DNA of 64,000 nt from positions 1,550,001 to 1,614,000 of the forward strand of contig NC_009046.1 of NCBI RefSeq assembly GCF_000209165.1, in the 5' to 3' direction. This stretch comes from Scheffersomyces stipitis CBS 6054. Its lineage: Eukaryota > Ascomycota > Pichiomycetes > Serinales > Debaryomycetaceae. The position numbers and the translations under genes were made by a program. Position 1 is the first letter of the stretch. The number at the start of each line of letters is the position of its first letter. The notes under the pieces were generated by a model, which saw nothing but the letters and a program-made list of their open reading frames with translations, was not told the origin of the DNA and searched no databases. Positions 51,613-61,107 of the stretch are shown here, in pieces.

Positions 51613-53202
51613 CTATCGTTCCATTTCCTTGAGGCTGTTCCAGTTGCGATTATTCTGAAGGTCTTCTCCTAGGATGAGAAGCCTAGCAGCAGCTGGATAC
51701 TTTCTGTCGCTAACTGCAACAGGCAAGTCTACTGTTAAAACGTTCAAAAGTTTAGAAGCTTGAACGCCATACTTTCCGGAAAACTCCTTAGCGGCCGCTT
51801 CCCACCAATTGCCCAAAATAGAGAAATGGGCATTGGTAAGGAGGCTGAGATCTCTATTAAGGAGACGAGCAAGGAATTTCCACGAAGCTTCAAAAGAATA
51901 GAATGAAAGCTGTTGAGGATAATCAAGTAGTCTACTCATAGTGGCCCAAACCATACAAATTCCGGACACTCTTTCGTCATATTTGGTGTCATCTTCCCAC
52001 TTGTTATCTCTTCTTTTCCAACCCATTCTAGTCCTTCCTTCTTCCGAGTCTATGGAGCAGGTATAGCCGATAATGTATGGACATTTTTTGACAAACCTGG
52101 ATGACAAATAGTAGTCGAACTCCGTGAATGTCTCTAGTAAAGTATATGCAAGATGTGCCAATGGCAAAGCAGCATTGGGCTTGACTATAACTTCGGTTTC
52201 AGCTTGGTCAACTATTGCTTTGGCCACGAAGTTCAAGATCCACTTATAGGCTAATTCGTTACCCTTGGCTTGGGAAACTAATTCTACTACTTCATGTTTA
52301 ATTCTGTTGAGCTGTTGGTATGAATTAGACAATTGTCCGAATTTAGGGTTGATTTTACGTTTCAACGAGTTGACTAATTTTTTCAAGTCCTTATCTTCAT
52401 TCATAGGACCAACAATGGTTTCCTTGATATCAACGATATTCTTCTTATATTGTAAAAAGCTCTGCTCAATAGCAGCAAAGTCTGTCAATGAGTTTTGTTG
52501 GGCAGCTTTTCTCTGTTCGGCCTCCTTTTTAGCTTCAGCTTCTAGTCGCTCCTTTTCCCTTCGTTGTTTTTCGAGCTCGAGTTTATGCTGCTTTTCCCTT
52601 TCATCTCTTTCTTGTTTGAGTCTTCTTTCTTCTGCCAACTTAGCTTCCTGTTCCTTGCGTTTGCGTTCGTCATCTTCCCTTTTGCGTCTTGCTTCTTCCT
52701 CTCTGCGGCGTTTCTCTTCCTCTAGGCGACGTCTTTGTTCCTCCTCCTTTTGTCTCTTCATTTCCTCGATACGTCGTATCCTTTCCTTCTCGTCGTTTAT
52801 GAGTTTCTGAACAAGAACATTCTGCGACTGAATCGATTGTTGGACATCTGTGTTAAAAGCGTCGATAGCTGCTTTTTCATTGACGGAGTTATGGTGAAGT
52901 TTGCTTTGTAAGTTCTCTACATCGAGCTTGAGTTGCTGAAGCTTGTGAGATATGTGATCGTGAAGATAGTTCGATTCCTGCTTTCGTTGGTAGTCAAATT
53001 TCAAAGCCGTATCTTTATGAATTTGGACAAAATCACTTGCTTCTGAGCTTGACGCCGATTCAAGTGTTTTGGCGATGCTGAAAGGCTCAATAGAGTCATT
53101 GTGAATGGTTAGAGAATTCTCTTGTGCTTGGAGATGAAGCACTCCAGTTGGAGTGGAAACTTCCACCAAGAGCTGGAAGTCGGCAGGAATCCCGAATCTC
53201 AT
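51613..53202 (-). CDS. GLE1: mRNA export factor Gle1
   Basis: Gle1 sits on the cytoplasmic face of the nuclear pore and, with inositol hexakisphosphate, activates the DEAD-box ATPase Dbp5 to release exported mRNPs. The 529-residue protein (S. cerevisiae 538) has a long charged coiled coil (about residues 105-245, with Arg/Glu/Lys repeats such as [17 protein letters not shown]) and then the HEAT-like Gle1 domain. The latter includes [14 protein letters not shown] sequence, [19 protein letters not shown], the CPYIIGYT block and [21 protein letters not shown]. The coiled coil gives a long antisense open frame that is not a gene. Confidence 0.95.
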   Translation of the reverse strand: MRFGIPADFQLLVEVSTPTGVLHLQAQENSLTIHNDSIEPFSIAKTLESASSSEASDFVQIHKDTALKFDYQRKQESNYLHDHISHKLQQLKLDVENLQSKLHHNSVNEKAAIDAFNTDVQQSIQSQNVLVQKLINDEKERIRRIEEMKRQKEEEQRRRLEEEKRRREEEARRKREDDERKRKEQEAKLAEERRLKQERDEREKQHKLELEKQRREKERLEAEAKKEAEQRKAAQQNSLTDFAAIEQSFLQYKKNIVDIKETIVGPMNEDKDLKKLVNSLKRKINPKFGQLSNSYQQLNRIKHEVVELVSQAKGNELAYKWILNFVAKAIVDQAETEVIVKPNAALPLAHLAYTLLETFTEFDYYLSSRFVKKCPYIIGYTCSIDSEEGRTRMGWKRRDNKWEDDTKYDERVSGICMVWATMSRLLDYPQQLSFYSFEASWKFLARLLNRDLSLLTNAHFSILGNWWEAAAKEFSGKYGVQASKLLNVLTVDLPVAVSDRKYPAAARLLILGEDLQNNRNWNSLKEMER

Positions 53203-53723
53203 ATTCTATATTAAGAATTTGACACGAAAGAATGTAATTGAAGCGACTGAATAGAGAAAGTTGGAATGAATGAAAGGACTATAACTGATGAAACGGTCTG
53301 ACTTCAGTGCGAAATTAAATATTTACTTAGAAAATAAAGTAGATTAGCGAGAGAAATACGACCAGAGAATTGAGTGACAGAAGAGAAAATAGTGGACAAA
53401 AACTGGTTCATAACAAACGAAGTTGAAATTTAAGTATATTTTATCATAGTGATATATTCTACAATCTTTTGCTTCAATTGACCCTCAAATTGACCTCTGA
53501 TCAGTTCATATATGGGAGGTTTTGCTCGAATCAAGAGTCTCTCTATTTCGCACTCTCCCTTGTCTGCTATTTATTAGTACTCATTTTTACTCACCTTGCA
53601 CCCTCACGCGTATTTCTCAACCTTAACTGAAGCAATATATACGCACAAAATTTTTCAGTAATAGTCAATTCAATTTCGATTCTTCAGACCATAGACCGCA
53701 AACCAACAAAAAACAACAAAAAC
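53203..53723. other. Divergent promoter region GLE1/MRPL7
   Basis: 521 bases. ACGCGT at 53606-53611 and an AATTTT element at 53649-53654 lie on the MRPL7 side. No ORF is supported. Confidence 0.5.
53649..53654. promoter_or_regulatory. AATTTT element in MRPL7 promoter
   Basis: AATTTT within an AAAATTTTT run, about 70 bases before the MRPL7 start. Comparative work on yeasts that keep full respiration (Candida albicans and relatives) tied this motif to mitochondrial ribosomal protein genes, an association lost in S. cerevisiae. In AT-rich DNA it is expected often by chance. Confidence 0.35.
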
Positions 53724-54593
53724 ATGAGTCTCAGCAAGTCGTTTGTGCGTCTGTTTTCAGGCTCTGCCTCGGTCCATAGAACTGGGTACTCTACTGTGCA
53801 TCCGGTTCACCATCTTGTCAAAGTGAACAAACCAGCTTTGAAACCAGCATACCAAAGCCTTTTGATACCCAAGGACGACATCAAGTCGGTGGGTTTCAAG
53901 CCTTCGGAAATCGACCAGGACAGAGTGGCGGAACACTACGAGAACGTAATCAAATCTGACTTGTTATTACACAACTACCAGCACGACTCTGCTGTTATCA
54001 AAGGTAACAAGAAGAGATCATGGGGTGAAGACTCTCCGTACAAGTTGTACCGTAACTTGAAGAAACCCAAGGGTGTCTCCCGTCCTACCAAGGATGTGCA
54101 TCCTATCAGATACGATAATGTTCCTGAAGTGTCGCTGATAATCATCCAGGCCTACAACAGAGACGCCTTGGAAGAGTCGTGGTTGAACATTTCGACCAGA
54201 TTGCAATTGTCACAGATTACCAACGTTAAGGCCAAGCAAATTTACGCTAAAGCCAACATCTTGCCTTGGAGACTTAGAAGAGGAAAGCCTTGTGGAGGTA
54301 AAGTAGAGTTGACAGGCAGAGACATGTCGCAGTTCATCTCAACCTTAACTGAATTGGTATTACCCAGAATAAGAACTTTCCAGGGTATCAAAAATACGTC
54401 TGGTGATAACAATGGTAACATCACTTTTGGGTTGGATCCTGAAGATGTCAAGGGATTCCCAGAAATTGAGAACTTCCAGGAGTTGTTCCCTAACTTAACG
54501 GGTATGCATATCACGTTCAAGACCAACGCCGGCACCGACGACAGGGCCAGAACCTTGTTGAGTTCTTTGGGGTTCCCATTCTACAACCCATGA
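53724..54593 (+). CDS. MRPL7: Mitochondrial large ribosomal subunit protein uL5m
   Basis: A 289-residue mitochondrial ribosomal protein of the uL5 family (MRPL7 in S. cerevisiae). It has an N-terminal presequence (MSLSKSFVRLFSGSASVHR), a fungal extension, and the L5 body. The body includes ANILPWRLRRGKPCGGKVELTG near residues 173-194, LTELVLPRIRTFQGI near 205-220, NGNITFGLDPEDVKGFPEIE near 230-250, and a C-terminal MHITFKTNAGTDDRARTLLSSLGFPF, which is the classic L5 end. It contributes to the central protuberance of the mitoribosome. Confidence 0.95.
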   Translation: MSLSKSFVRLFSGSASVHRTGYSTVHPVHHLVKVNKPALKPAYQSLLIPKDDIKSVGFKPSEIDQDRVAEHYENVIKSDLLLHNYQHDSAVIKGNKKRSWGEDSPYKLYRNLKKPKGVSRPTKDVHPIRYDNVPEVSLIIIQAYNRDALEESWLNISTRLQLSQITNVKAKQIYAKANILPWRLRRGKPCGGKVELTGRDMSQFISTLTELVLPRIRTFQGIKNTSGDNNGNITFGLDPEDVKGFPEIENFQELFPNLTGMHITFKTNAGTDDRARTLLSSLGFPFYNP

Positions 54594-54948
54594 ATCTGTA
54601 TATATAACATCTGTACATAGAAATAGACATGAGAAATAGAGATTTGTAGAGAACAGTGATAAAAATAAGACCAATGAGATATAAAGCACGAAGAGATCTT
54701 AATGAGGAGAAAAGTCAGAGAAGAATCGCAATTTGAGTAACTATCTGAAGCCTGAAGTTGCGAAATTTTCAACTCGCAGAAAATAAGAAAGAGCTTTACA
54801 GTCTTACATTTTGCAACTAAAATGAATTGTTTTTTTCGAATACTGTCACTTTTCAGATTTATTCTTCACTTCATATATTTTAATTACCCACTAAGCCCCA
54901 TATGAATAGTCAAACGACTTGTATCCATTTGTAATTACACTATCTTAT
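54594..54948. other. Intergenic region MRPL7 to MTE1-like gene
   Basis: 355 bases, AT-rich, with a poly-T run (GTTTTTTTCG) near 54830-54838. No gene seen. Confidence 0.45.
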
Positions 54949-56154
54949 ATGTCACAGCCACTTCAATCCATAGTACACGAGTACAATGTACTCTACTCCT
55001 CGAGGATTCATCAGAGAGATAAACGATGGAGTGATGGAATTCTCCGATTCTACGAGTTCAACAGCAAACTTGAAGTAGCCAACGAACATGGGATAATCAT
55101 CACCACCGACTTCATCAAAAACAAGCCCAATTCTCACACTCTTTCAAAAACACTTGTACCTGATAATGAATTCAAGTTACCTAACAATAAACTCATCCTA
55201 CAGATCAGCGACAAGATCTCTGTATACGAAAGAGACATATCACGTATGTTCGTACAGCAAGAAACACAACACAAGCCTGTAGTAAAACTTGAGCCATTGG
55301 ACACGATGTTGACATCCGTGAACACGTCGCTGCTAAATAGCTCTATTCCGAGAAGACGACGCGTCGGACTCAGAAGAATTGTTAAACTAGAACCGGGACT
55401 TGAAAACTCAATTGCTAAATCATCGTCGTCATATCTACCCCAAATGCCTGTAGTTGGAAAACCTAAGATTGAAGCTCCTACGATCAGAGTGAAAACAGAA
55501 GTAGGAACAGCAACTCCAATTATCAATAGAGTACCTAAATCACGAATAGAAAAGCCTTTCATTCAGCCTCAACCCAGAAAACCATCAACAATGACATCCA
55601 CACCTTCAAAAACACATTCAAAAAGTTCAGCTTCTTCGAATATATCTCCACTTTCCGAAAAACCAATTTCTGTAAATCAATTGACTCCAGATATGTTACG
55701 AACATTTAGATCTCTGCAACGTATACCCCCTATGTCGGCCAGACACTTTCGCTACTTGCTGGCGGTCTTGGGCTCAGAACCAGTTCAGGAACTTGTAAAT
55801 ACTGTCAGAAGCCCCTCAGTAGTAGATATCAAAGTCGAAGAGGAGATTCCTATTCAATCTACAAAGGGGTTGGAAGAGGCTGATATCATCTACGATCTTT
55901 CCGATTTTGAGGAAGACGAGAGATTCTTGAATATGTTGAAACAAATGAAGAATCAGAGAGAACTGAACAAAGAAGACCCTCAAGATCAGTCTTCTCATAC
56001 AGAAGCACGATTGTCAATGGCCTCATCGTTTGGAACGCCGAAGAGCCTAATGCATGGGTTGTTAACTCCAATTACTGCTAAGGCAAAAAAGTTCAATGAA
56101 GTCCATGAATTTGATCTTTCTACATACTCAGACTTTGAAGATATTGATCTGTAA
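54949..56154 (+). CDS. MTE1: DUF2439/ZGRF1-domain protein, Mte1-like
   Basis: A 401-residue protein. The N-terminal 90 residues fit the DUF2439 domain found in S. cerevisiae Mte1, S. pombe Dbl2 and human ZGRF1: VHEYNVLYSSRIHQRDKRWSDGILRFYEFNSKLEV, followed by LQISDKISVYE. These proteins bind D-loops and recruit FANCM-family helicases (Mph1) in recombination and telomere upkeep. The rest is low-complexity, Lys/Pro/Ser-rich, with a few SUMO-type VKLEP and IKVEEE sites and an acidic C-terminus. The start is the first ATG; the open frame before it begins at TTG. Confidence 0.75.
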   Translation: MSQPLQSIVHEYNVLYSSRIHQRDKRWSDGILRFYEFNSKLEVANEHGIIITTDFIKNKPNSHTLSKTLVPDNEFKLPNNKLILQISDKISVYERDISRMFVQQETQHKPVVKLEPLDTMLTSVNTSLLNSSIPRRRRVGLRRIVKLEPGLENSIAKSSSSYLPQMPVVGKPKIEAPTIRVKTEVGTATPIINRVPKSRIEKPFIQPQPRKPSTMTSTPSKTHSKSSASSNISPLSEKPISVNQLTPDMLRTFRSLQRIPPMSARHFRYLLAVLGSEPVQELVNTVRSPSVVDIKVEEEIPIQSTKGLEEADIIYDLSDFEEDERFLNMLKQMKNQRELNKEDPQDQSSHTEARLSMASSFGTPKSLMHGLLTPITAKAKKFNEVHEFDLSTYSDFEDIDL

Positions 56155-56279
56155 GAGGAATGTATATTTTTAAAATCGCTGCATAAGAAGCCATATGTAG
56201 ATAAAAACCACAACCTAATGTTTGAAAGATATGACAACATCTTCTAGCAGAGATAAACAGATAGCTTCACGAGGTCCTC

Positions 56280-56504
56280 TTACAATTTGGCAGCTTCTTC
56301 TTTACGCTTCTGTTCCCTGTATACCATGATAGGCACAGCGTTGGAGGTGAAGATTTTGACAACTGGAAACGAAGATAAGAGCCCATTCAAAGCGGCAAGT
56401 GCTGGGCGGTTGGATAGCTTTGCAACAAAAGCTTGAGCAGGAAGCTCAGTGTAAGTTGTTTCGGTAGTTTCGGTAGCTTTGCTAGCAGTGTTTAAAGTCA
56501 TCAT
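56280..56504 (-). CDS. Unrecognised 74-residue protein, possible small membrane protein
   Basis: A short but plausible gene: an ATG start, codon choice like its neighbours (TTG, GCT, GTC, AAG-type), a Thr-rich N-terminus (residues 8-20), a moderately hydrophobic stretch at about 33-60 (ALAALNGLLSSFPVVKIFTSNAVPIMVY) and a highly charged lysine-rich end (REQKRKEEAAKL). The layout resembles small tail-anchored organelle proteins, such as mitochondrial outer-membrane or ER subunits, but I do not recognise a family. It lies 125 bases from the MTE1-like stop (convergent). Confidence 0.6.
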   Translation of the reverse strand: MMTLNTASKATETTETTYTELPAQAFVAKLSNRPALAALNGLLSSFPVVKIFTSNAVPIMVYREQKRKEEAAKL

Positions 56505-56653
56505 TAATAGTAGTAAGTATTATTTGGAGCAGTAAATAGTAATAGAAGGAAAAAGAAGTAGTAATAATCTTGCAGAAATATATTGCATTACAAGTGCGAT
56601 TAAATGGCTGCGAAAAATATTCCAAGATATATATACTGGCTAGGAGTCTAAAC

Positions 56654-57484
56654 TCAGTCGTAAGATAGGACACGATCAAGCTTCAACAATAAGCTATTGA
56701 ATTGCTCTATGGTAAGAACTTTTGAGAGAATAATCAATTTCCAGAGTATGGTACTTTTTGATGGGACTGTTCCCAAGATTCTCTTGATTTTCCCCATTGA
56801 ATAATCCACTATTCCTAAAATCGAGTCGACTGATTTCCTAACAGTTCTTCTTGAATCAAAGCTGTAGGTGTAGTTTTCACTAGATGATATAAACTTGTCC
56901 CAGTCCTGCTGGAAATGTGCGTTAAAAATTTGTGGGTTATACCTTTTGCTGTCTATGGAGGGAGTACCTAGTAAAGGAATATGAACTATGAAGTCCAACT
57001 TGTAGTTCAATTCGGACCAATAAAGAAGAAAGTTTTCAGCTACCAAAGGTGTTCCCGATTGACGGCGAGGTATTCCACTATCATCATGAGTTGCAGCACC
57101 TTTTTCGTCATGACAGAATAGTGCTCCAACTAAAGTATTTGGTAAAAAGAGGGGGATTTCTCTGAGAGCGAAAGATTTCCGTCTTGCAAGTACCAAGATA
57201 TTTGAATTGCTGCTCTTCTTAGTATTACTAAAAGAAAACGGAACTGCCCACGGAATGGAAGAGTTTAGACTTTGGTCATAGATAAGCTTGTTGTCGTTGC
57301 AGTAAATAAGATGATATTCTTGGTTCCAACTCTTTAAGTTGATCTGATTCTCAATGCGATAGCCTGTGAAAGGAAGACTTTTGCCCGTGTAGCAGCTTCG
57401 GGATTGATCGGCATAGCCAGCTTTGCTAACTCTAGGAAAGAGAAGAAGAGACAATATTGGTATAAGGATCTTGCATATCATCAT
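56654..57484 (-). CDS. Unrecognised secretory-pathway protein
   Basis: A 276-residue protein starting with a clear signal peptide (MMICKILIPILSLLLFPRVSKA, cleavage likely after KA near residue 22). The mature part has two N-glycosylation sequons (NSS near 79 and NYT near 204), a few cysteines (residues 31, 62 and 124) and no obvious second membrane span, though a hydrophobic helix (ILWKLIILSKVLTI) occurs near 245-258. I see no ER retention signal and no known domain. It is possibly specific to this yeast clade. It could be an ER or cell-surface protein. Confidence 0.65.
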   Translation of the reverse strand: MMICKILIPILSLLLFPRVSKAGYADQSRSCYTGKSLPFTGYRIENQINLKSWNQEYHLIYCNDNKLIYDQSLNSSIPWAVPFSFSNTKKSSNSNILVLARRKSFALREIPLFLPNTLVGALFCHDEKGAATHDDSGIPRRQSGTPLVAENFLLYWSELNYKLDFIVHIPLLGTPSIDSKRYNPQIFNAHFQQDWDKFISSSENYTYSFDSRRTVRKSVDSILGIVDYSMGKIKRILGTVPSKSTILWKLIILSKVLTIEQFNSLLLKLDRVLSYD

Positions 57485-57576
57485 TATCTTTTTCTTTTTC
57501 TTCTTAAGAATAAATTTATTAAGTCAATGATGTGATTCATTAACAGCGGCTGAATCTATATGCGATTTATATACGA

Positions 57577-59724
57577 CTATAAACTACTCTCATAGCCTAC
57601 AGCTAATGTGAGTCCGAGAACAATATCGAACATGCCTGGCAAACCAAATAATCTCTTATCTTCATACACTGTAATCCAACCCAACTTATTTTCATCTGGG
57701 CTATCATCACTAGGATTGGTCAGATAGTAAAGTCCATCCTCTCCCTTGTAATATTTGGAAACATCACCGCCTACACCGATGTCATGTTCCAAAGCCTTTC
57801 CTTTTATGAATTTATCATACTCGAGACCATTGCGTTCGAATATCTGTTTTTGTTGCACCAAGTGTTGCAGGAGCCTGTTCTTATTCTTGTTGAAAGATTT
57901 CATTATTTTGATCTTAGTCCTATATTCGTAGGGCCGGAAAAGTGCTAGTACAGGAGGAAACTGAATGTTTGGATCTTCAAAGTAGATATTCTTTGGGTCA
58001 TTGGATCGTTCCTTGTACAACAATGTCCTTGTTTCCATATTCTCGCCCAAATCAATGTAATTCTGGTGGAAGTATATATTCTTCTTACCAACTACTCTTG
58101 GTCTGTCATCTTCGGGTTCTCTTTCTTCTGTGGAAAACTTTTCTTTCAACTTCGTCAAGGTTCTCTGTCTGACTCTGGGGATGGAGCCAACATTCCATCT
58201 ACCATTATTGAAATCACGGAATTCGTAGTTATTGAATTTGAATTCAAGACTTTCGGCCACATCTGGAATGAACTGAGGCATAATAGCCTTTTGAAGAGCC
58301 AAACCATTAAACACGCGGTTCTTAGATCTGGACTGACTGTCATTAGTATTGAGATATTTTATGATTCCCTTGTTCAAAATGCTCAGGCGAGGTAAGATGA
58401 TGGTAAAGTAGCCACCTTCAGCCTCCGGCTTTTTGGTAATAGTCATTATTGGAGCAATGCTCTCCAAGCCCCCGGTTTCAATACTTTCCAAGTCTTTGAA
58501 CAACATGGTGAAACCCTTTCTTGGATCTGGAATCTTTTCGGAATGCAATATCTCCACAAAGTAACCGGGCCCATTACGACAGTAGACGTGCTTCAAGCTT
58601 GGATTAGTCGTCAAGTATAGATCTTTCCCAAACTTAAGAATGTGATACTTCCAAAAAGGGGAATCGGCTGGACGTGATACCAGTGGTTCACTACTTTTTA
58701 ACAGATCTGAAGACATAGTCTCATTGACAGAGATAGTAGAAGAAGGGCTCTCCGTCACCGTATAAGTGTTGGAGGGCATTCTGGCAACATTAATAGTGGA
58801 TGGAGACAAATATGGAAGCTTTCCAATAGAGTTGTTCCACGAAAAACGTGAAGACCTATTCTGCAGCTGGCCATTTTCGTCTGGTTTCTCGTTATGCGTC
58901 GTCAATCCGATGGGACTATTACTTAGCGAAAGTCGTTTAAGCCTGTTCCTTATCTTATCTGAGTGAGTGGCTTGTTGAGCTGTTTCTGGCTCTAAATTTG
59001 ACTGTTCTTTAGTAGTAGAAACCAGTGATGGTGGAATAGGCTCTACTATTGGAGACGGCAAAGCTGCCTGAGGAGTCAAAGAAGGAGATGACTGACTAGC
59101 GACTGGAGTTGAGTTCTTGGAGTTCAGAATTAGCGACATACGAAACCGTGATCTATGGCTCGGCAGCTTTGGTGGAGGCGGAGGAGGACTATCATCGATT
59201 TTGGATACGTTAATTGGAGGAGGAGTTTCGAATACAAACTCATCCTGATACATTATGGGGGTTTTCAATTGCGAAGTAGGAATTGGAGGCGGCGGGAGTT
59301 GTTGTTTGACTGTTTCTATTTCCTTCCTCAGCTTATTGGACTTGCTAGAGGAATGTGAACTACGTCTTCTTGTATCTTCCTGCTTTGGAGGTAGAAGAGG
59401 TGGAGGTGTTGGTCCTCTCCCTGTATTTGTTTCTGCCAAATCAATAGATGGACTAGGGAGTCTATCGTCAGAGTCGTCGCTATCATATCTCATGGGCAGA
59501 GGGCTATACATGGGAGGCTTATGGCGACTAACCCTGGATATACTTTTGGAGGAAGACACAGAAATAGGTGGCTGTAGTTCGGAGGTTAAAGGCTTGAAGT
59601 TAGGGTTATCCAGTCGATAATTGATGGATTTCTCCACATAGGTATCAATGGAGGAGAGGAGATCATCTTCTCTGCTAGGATTGTGGAGATGTGGAGGTAG
59701 GGAGGAGGTAATGGTGGTTTTCAT
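57577..59724 (-). CDS. Unrecognised 715-residue protein with proline-rich N-terminus
   Basis: I do not recognise this gene with confidence. Residues 1-370 are Ser/Pro-rich and probably disordered, with poly-proline pieces (PPPLLPPK, PPPPIPTSQ, PPPPPPKLP) able to bind SH3 or profilin partners. From about 378 the sequence is folded: FWKYHILKFGKDLYLTTNPSL, RNGPGYFVEIL, GYFTIILPRLSILNKGIIKY, which reads like a PH-type beta barrel, followed by a conserved-looking C-terminal half ending LGLTLAVGYESSL. A relationship to fungal PH-domain proteins of unknown function (S. cerevisiae YNL144C/YHR131C type) is only a guess. The start is the first ATG; the frame opens earlier at GTG. Confidence 0.7.
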   Translation of the reverse strand: MKTTITSSLPPHLHNPSREDDLLSSIDTYVEKSINYRLDNPNFKPLTSELQPPISVSSSKSISRVSRHKPPMYSPLPMRYDSDDSDDRLPSPSIDLAETNTGRGPTPPPLLPPKQEDTRRRSSHSSSKSNKLRKEIETVKQQLPPPPIPTSQLKTPIMYQDEFVFETPPPINVSKIDDSPPPPPPKLPSHRSRFRMSLILNSKNSTPVASQSSPSLTPQAALPSPIVEPIPPSLVSTTKEQSNLEPETAQQATHSDKIRNRLKRLSLSNSPIGLTTHNEKPDENGQLQNRSSRFSWNNSIGKLPYLSPSTINVARMPSNTYTVTESPSSTISVNETMSSDLLKSSEPLVSRPADSPFWKYHILKFGKDLYLTTNPSLKHVYCRNGPGYFVEILHSEKIPDPRKGFTMLFKDLESIETGGLESIAPIMTITKKPEAEGGYFTIILPRLSILNKGIIKYLNTNDSQSRSKNRVFNGLALQKAIMPQFIPDVAESLEFKFNNYEFRDFNNGRWNVGSIPRVRQRTLTKLKEKFSTEEREPEDDRPRVVGKKNIYFHQNYIDLGENMETRTLLYKERSNDPKNIYFEDPNIQFPPVLALFRPYEYRTKIKIMKSFNKNKNRLLQHLVQQKQIFERNGLEYDKFIKGKALEHDIGVGGDVSKYYKGEDGLYYLTNPSDDSPDENKLGWITVYEDKRLFGLPGMFDIVLGLTLAVGYESSL

Positions 59725-60207
59725 GGAGAAATAGAACCAATTGAAGGTATACTGATGATGACACTGTGGAGGTTTCTGGTAGAAAAAGGGTAAAGTTGTG
59801 GCCAGCTGCACGATTAACCGGTAGAATAGCCCTACCGCGAGCTACTTGATAGCTATTGCAATATTATAGATAGCAAAGTCTATCAAAATGATATCAATAT
59901 GTATGATAGGATTCAACTAACAATACGCTACAAAGTAAGGAAAAGTAGTAGAAGAATTGTGCAAACCTTAAATACGATGGGCTCAAGTAAAATATAGATG
60001 ATTGTTATGCAGCGGCTGAGAAAATAATGTACAATACAATGCAAGATTATAAAATATCAGTGTAATAATTAATAGAACAAATCGCGGGACTCAGAAAAAC
60101 CTAAGAGTTCTGAGCTATCAGCCAACTGCAAGGAGCACCAGTGACAGCTTTGGAGTTCACAGTCTAGACTGATCCCATACAAGGGGCCGTTTCATCAAAA
60201 CGCCCAC

Positions 60208-60223
60208 GCACAGGGCTCTGTGC
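60208..60223. repeat. Perfect small hairpin GCACAG-GGCT-CTGTGC
   Basis: Six-base arms (60208-60213 and 60218-60223) around a four-base loop, within a locally GC-rich patch (about 60180-60240) of an AT-rich spacer. No known RNA family is recognised. Confidence 0.7.
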
Positions 60224-60600
60224 CGAGTCAGTGGAAGGTCAGTTACTGCCTCACAAAAGAATGCATTTTCTTGCAGCGAAAGGAATTTCTGGCGACACTG
60301 CTATAGATTATTACGCTGCTGCTTATGGTAGAGGCATAACGACAGGTGCACCCAGAGGTCTTGGTTACGTACTTTAGTGATTGTTGCAACCGGTGGGCCA
60401 ATATTGGAGTATCAGGTAGTGAATGGGAATAGTTGCAAAAGAGCAGGGCTGGGTAACATGAGGATTGAATACTACTTAGAAAGACCACTATTTGCTAGAT
60501 CAATGTCCAGCACACAATATTGATACCTATCGATTTACGTTCTGTAAGTTTCTTCTACAATACTTCTTCAATAATATACTTCTCCACCTTGTATAAATTC

Positions 60601-60627
60601 GTTCAATTCGTTCAATTCGTTCAATTC
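60601..60627 (+). repeat. Three tandem copies of GTTCAATTC
   Basis: Perfect nine-base units at 60601-60609, 60610-60618 and 60619-60627, preceded by a partial unit. If the plus frame here were translated it would give VQF repeats, but there is no good evidence that it is. Confidence 0.95.
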
Positions 60628-61028
60628 TCCTCAACCAGTTTGTACCCATGCATCCACTATGCCTCAATTTTCTCGATGGACAAAGCTAGACAGACCGAGC
60701 AATCTGGGCTCATTCACCAGAACGTTTAGTTCTGGATTCGCTTAAACTCCGTTTCCTATGGACCCCGAGCAAGCGTATTGTTCTGGTCTCTTTGTTAGAC
60801 TTCATATCCCGGTTATCTCTCGTATGTTTGCTAACTAAATTCTATCAACATTCCACGCATAGCGCATGTTCTTTGCAGGGTTCTAGTATTATGCAGTATA
60901 ATCAATTTAGTACGTCCTCCTAGAAAAGGAATCAGTCGTGTCTATGAATAAATGTAAACAATGCCATGTCTGTCTATGGTTATCAGACCAAGCGTGTCTT
61001 ACTGCCAGACGTGTGAATTAAACTTGGA

Positions 61029-61034
61029 ACGCGT
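61029..61034. promoter_or_regulatory. MluI cell-cycle box (ACGCGT) upstream of CHK1
   Basis: ACGCGT 74-79 bases before the CHK1 start, followed by another CG-rich step (CGTCG). MBF control of checkpoint and S-phase genes is common in fungi. A single hexamer is weak evidence. Confidence 0.45.
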
Positions 61035-61107
61035 CGTTTAAAAGCTTGAATCGTGTCATAGCTGTCTTAGGCACTGTCATTATTATTCTGTCTATATTTA
61101 GCTTCTG

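Larger units (their letters stand above)
59725..61107. other. Long divergent intergenic region before CHK1
   Basis: 1,383 bases. It contains a 6-base-stem hairpin at 60208-60223, three GTTCAATTC repeats at 60601-60627, a weak intron-like pair of splice signals at 60822-60878 and an MluI box at 61029. The open frames at 60243-60488 (GTG start, minus) and 60520-60729 (plus) are not convincing. Confidence 0.5.

Noticed and set aside
52265..52810. 181-codon plus-strand frame, Ser/Leu-rich
   Set aside because: Antisense shadow of the Arg/Glu-rich coiled coil of GLE1.
60243..60488. 81-codon minus-strand frame before CHK1
   Set aside because: Begins at GTG, with no family likeness and no codon bias.
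60520..60729. 69-codon plus frame containing VQF repeats
   Set aside because: Built on the nine-base tandem repeat; no homologue recognised and the codons look random.
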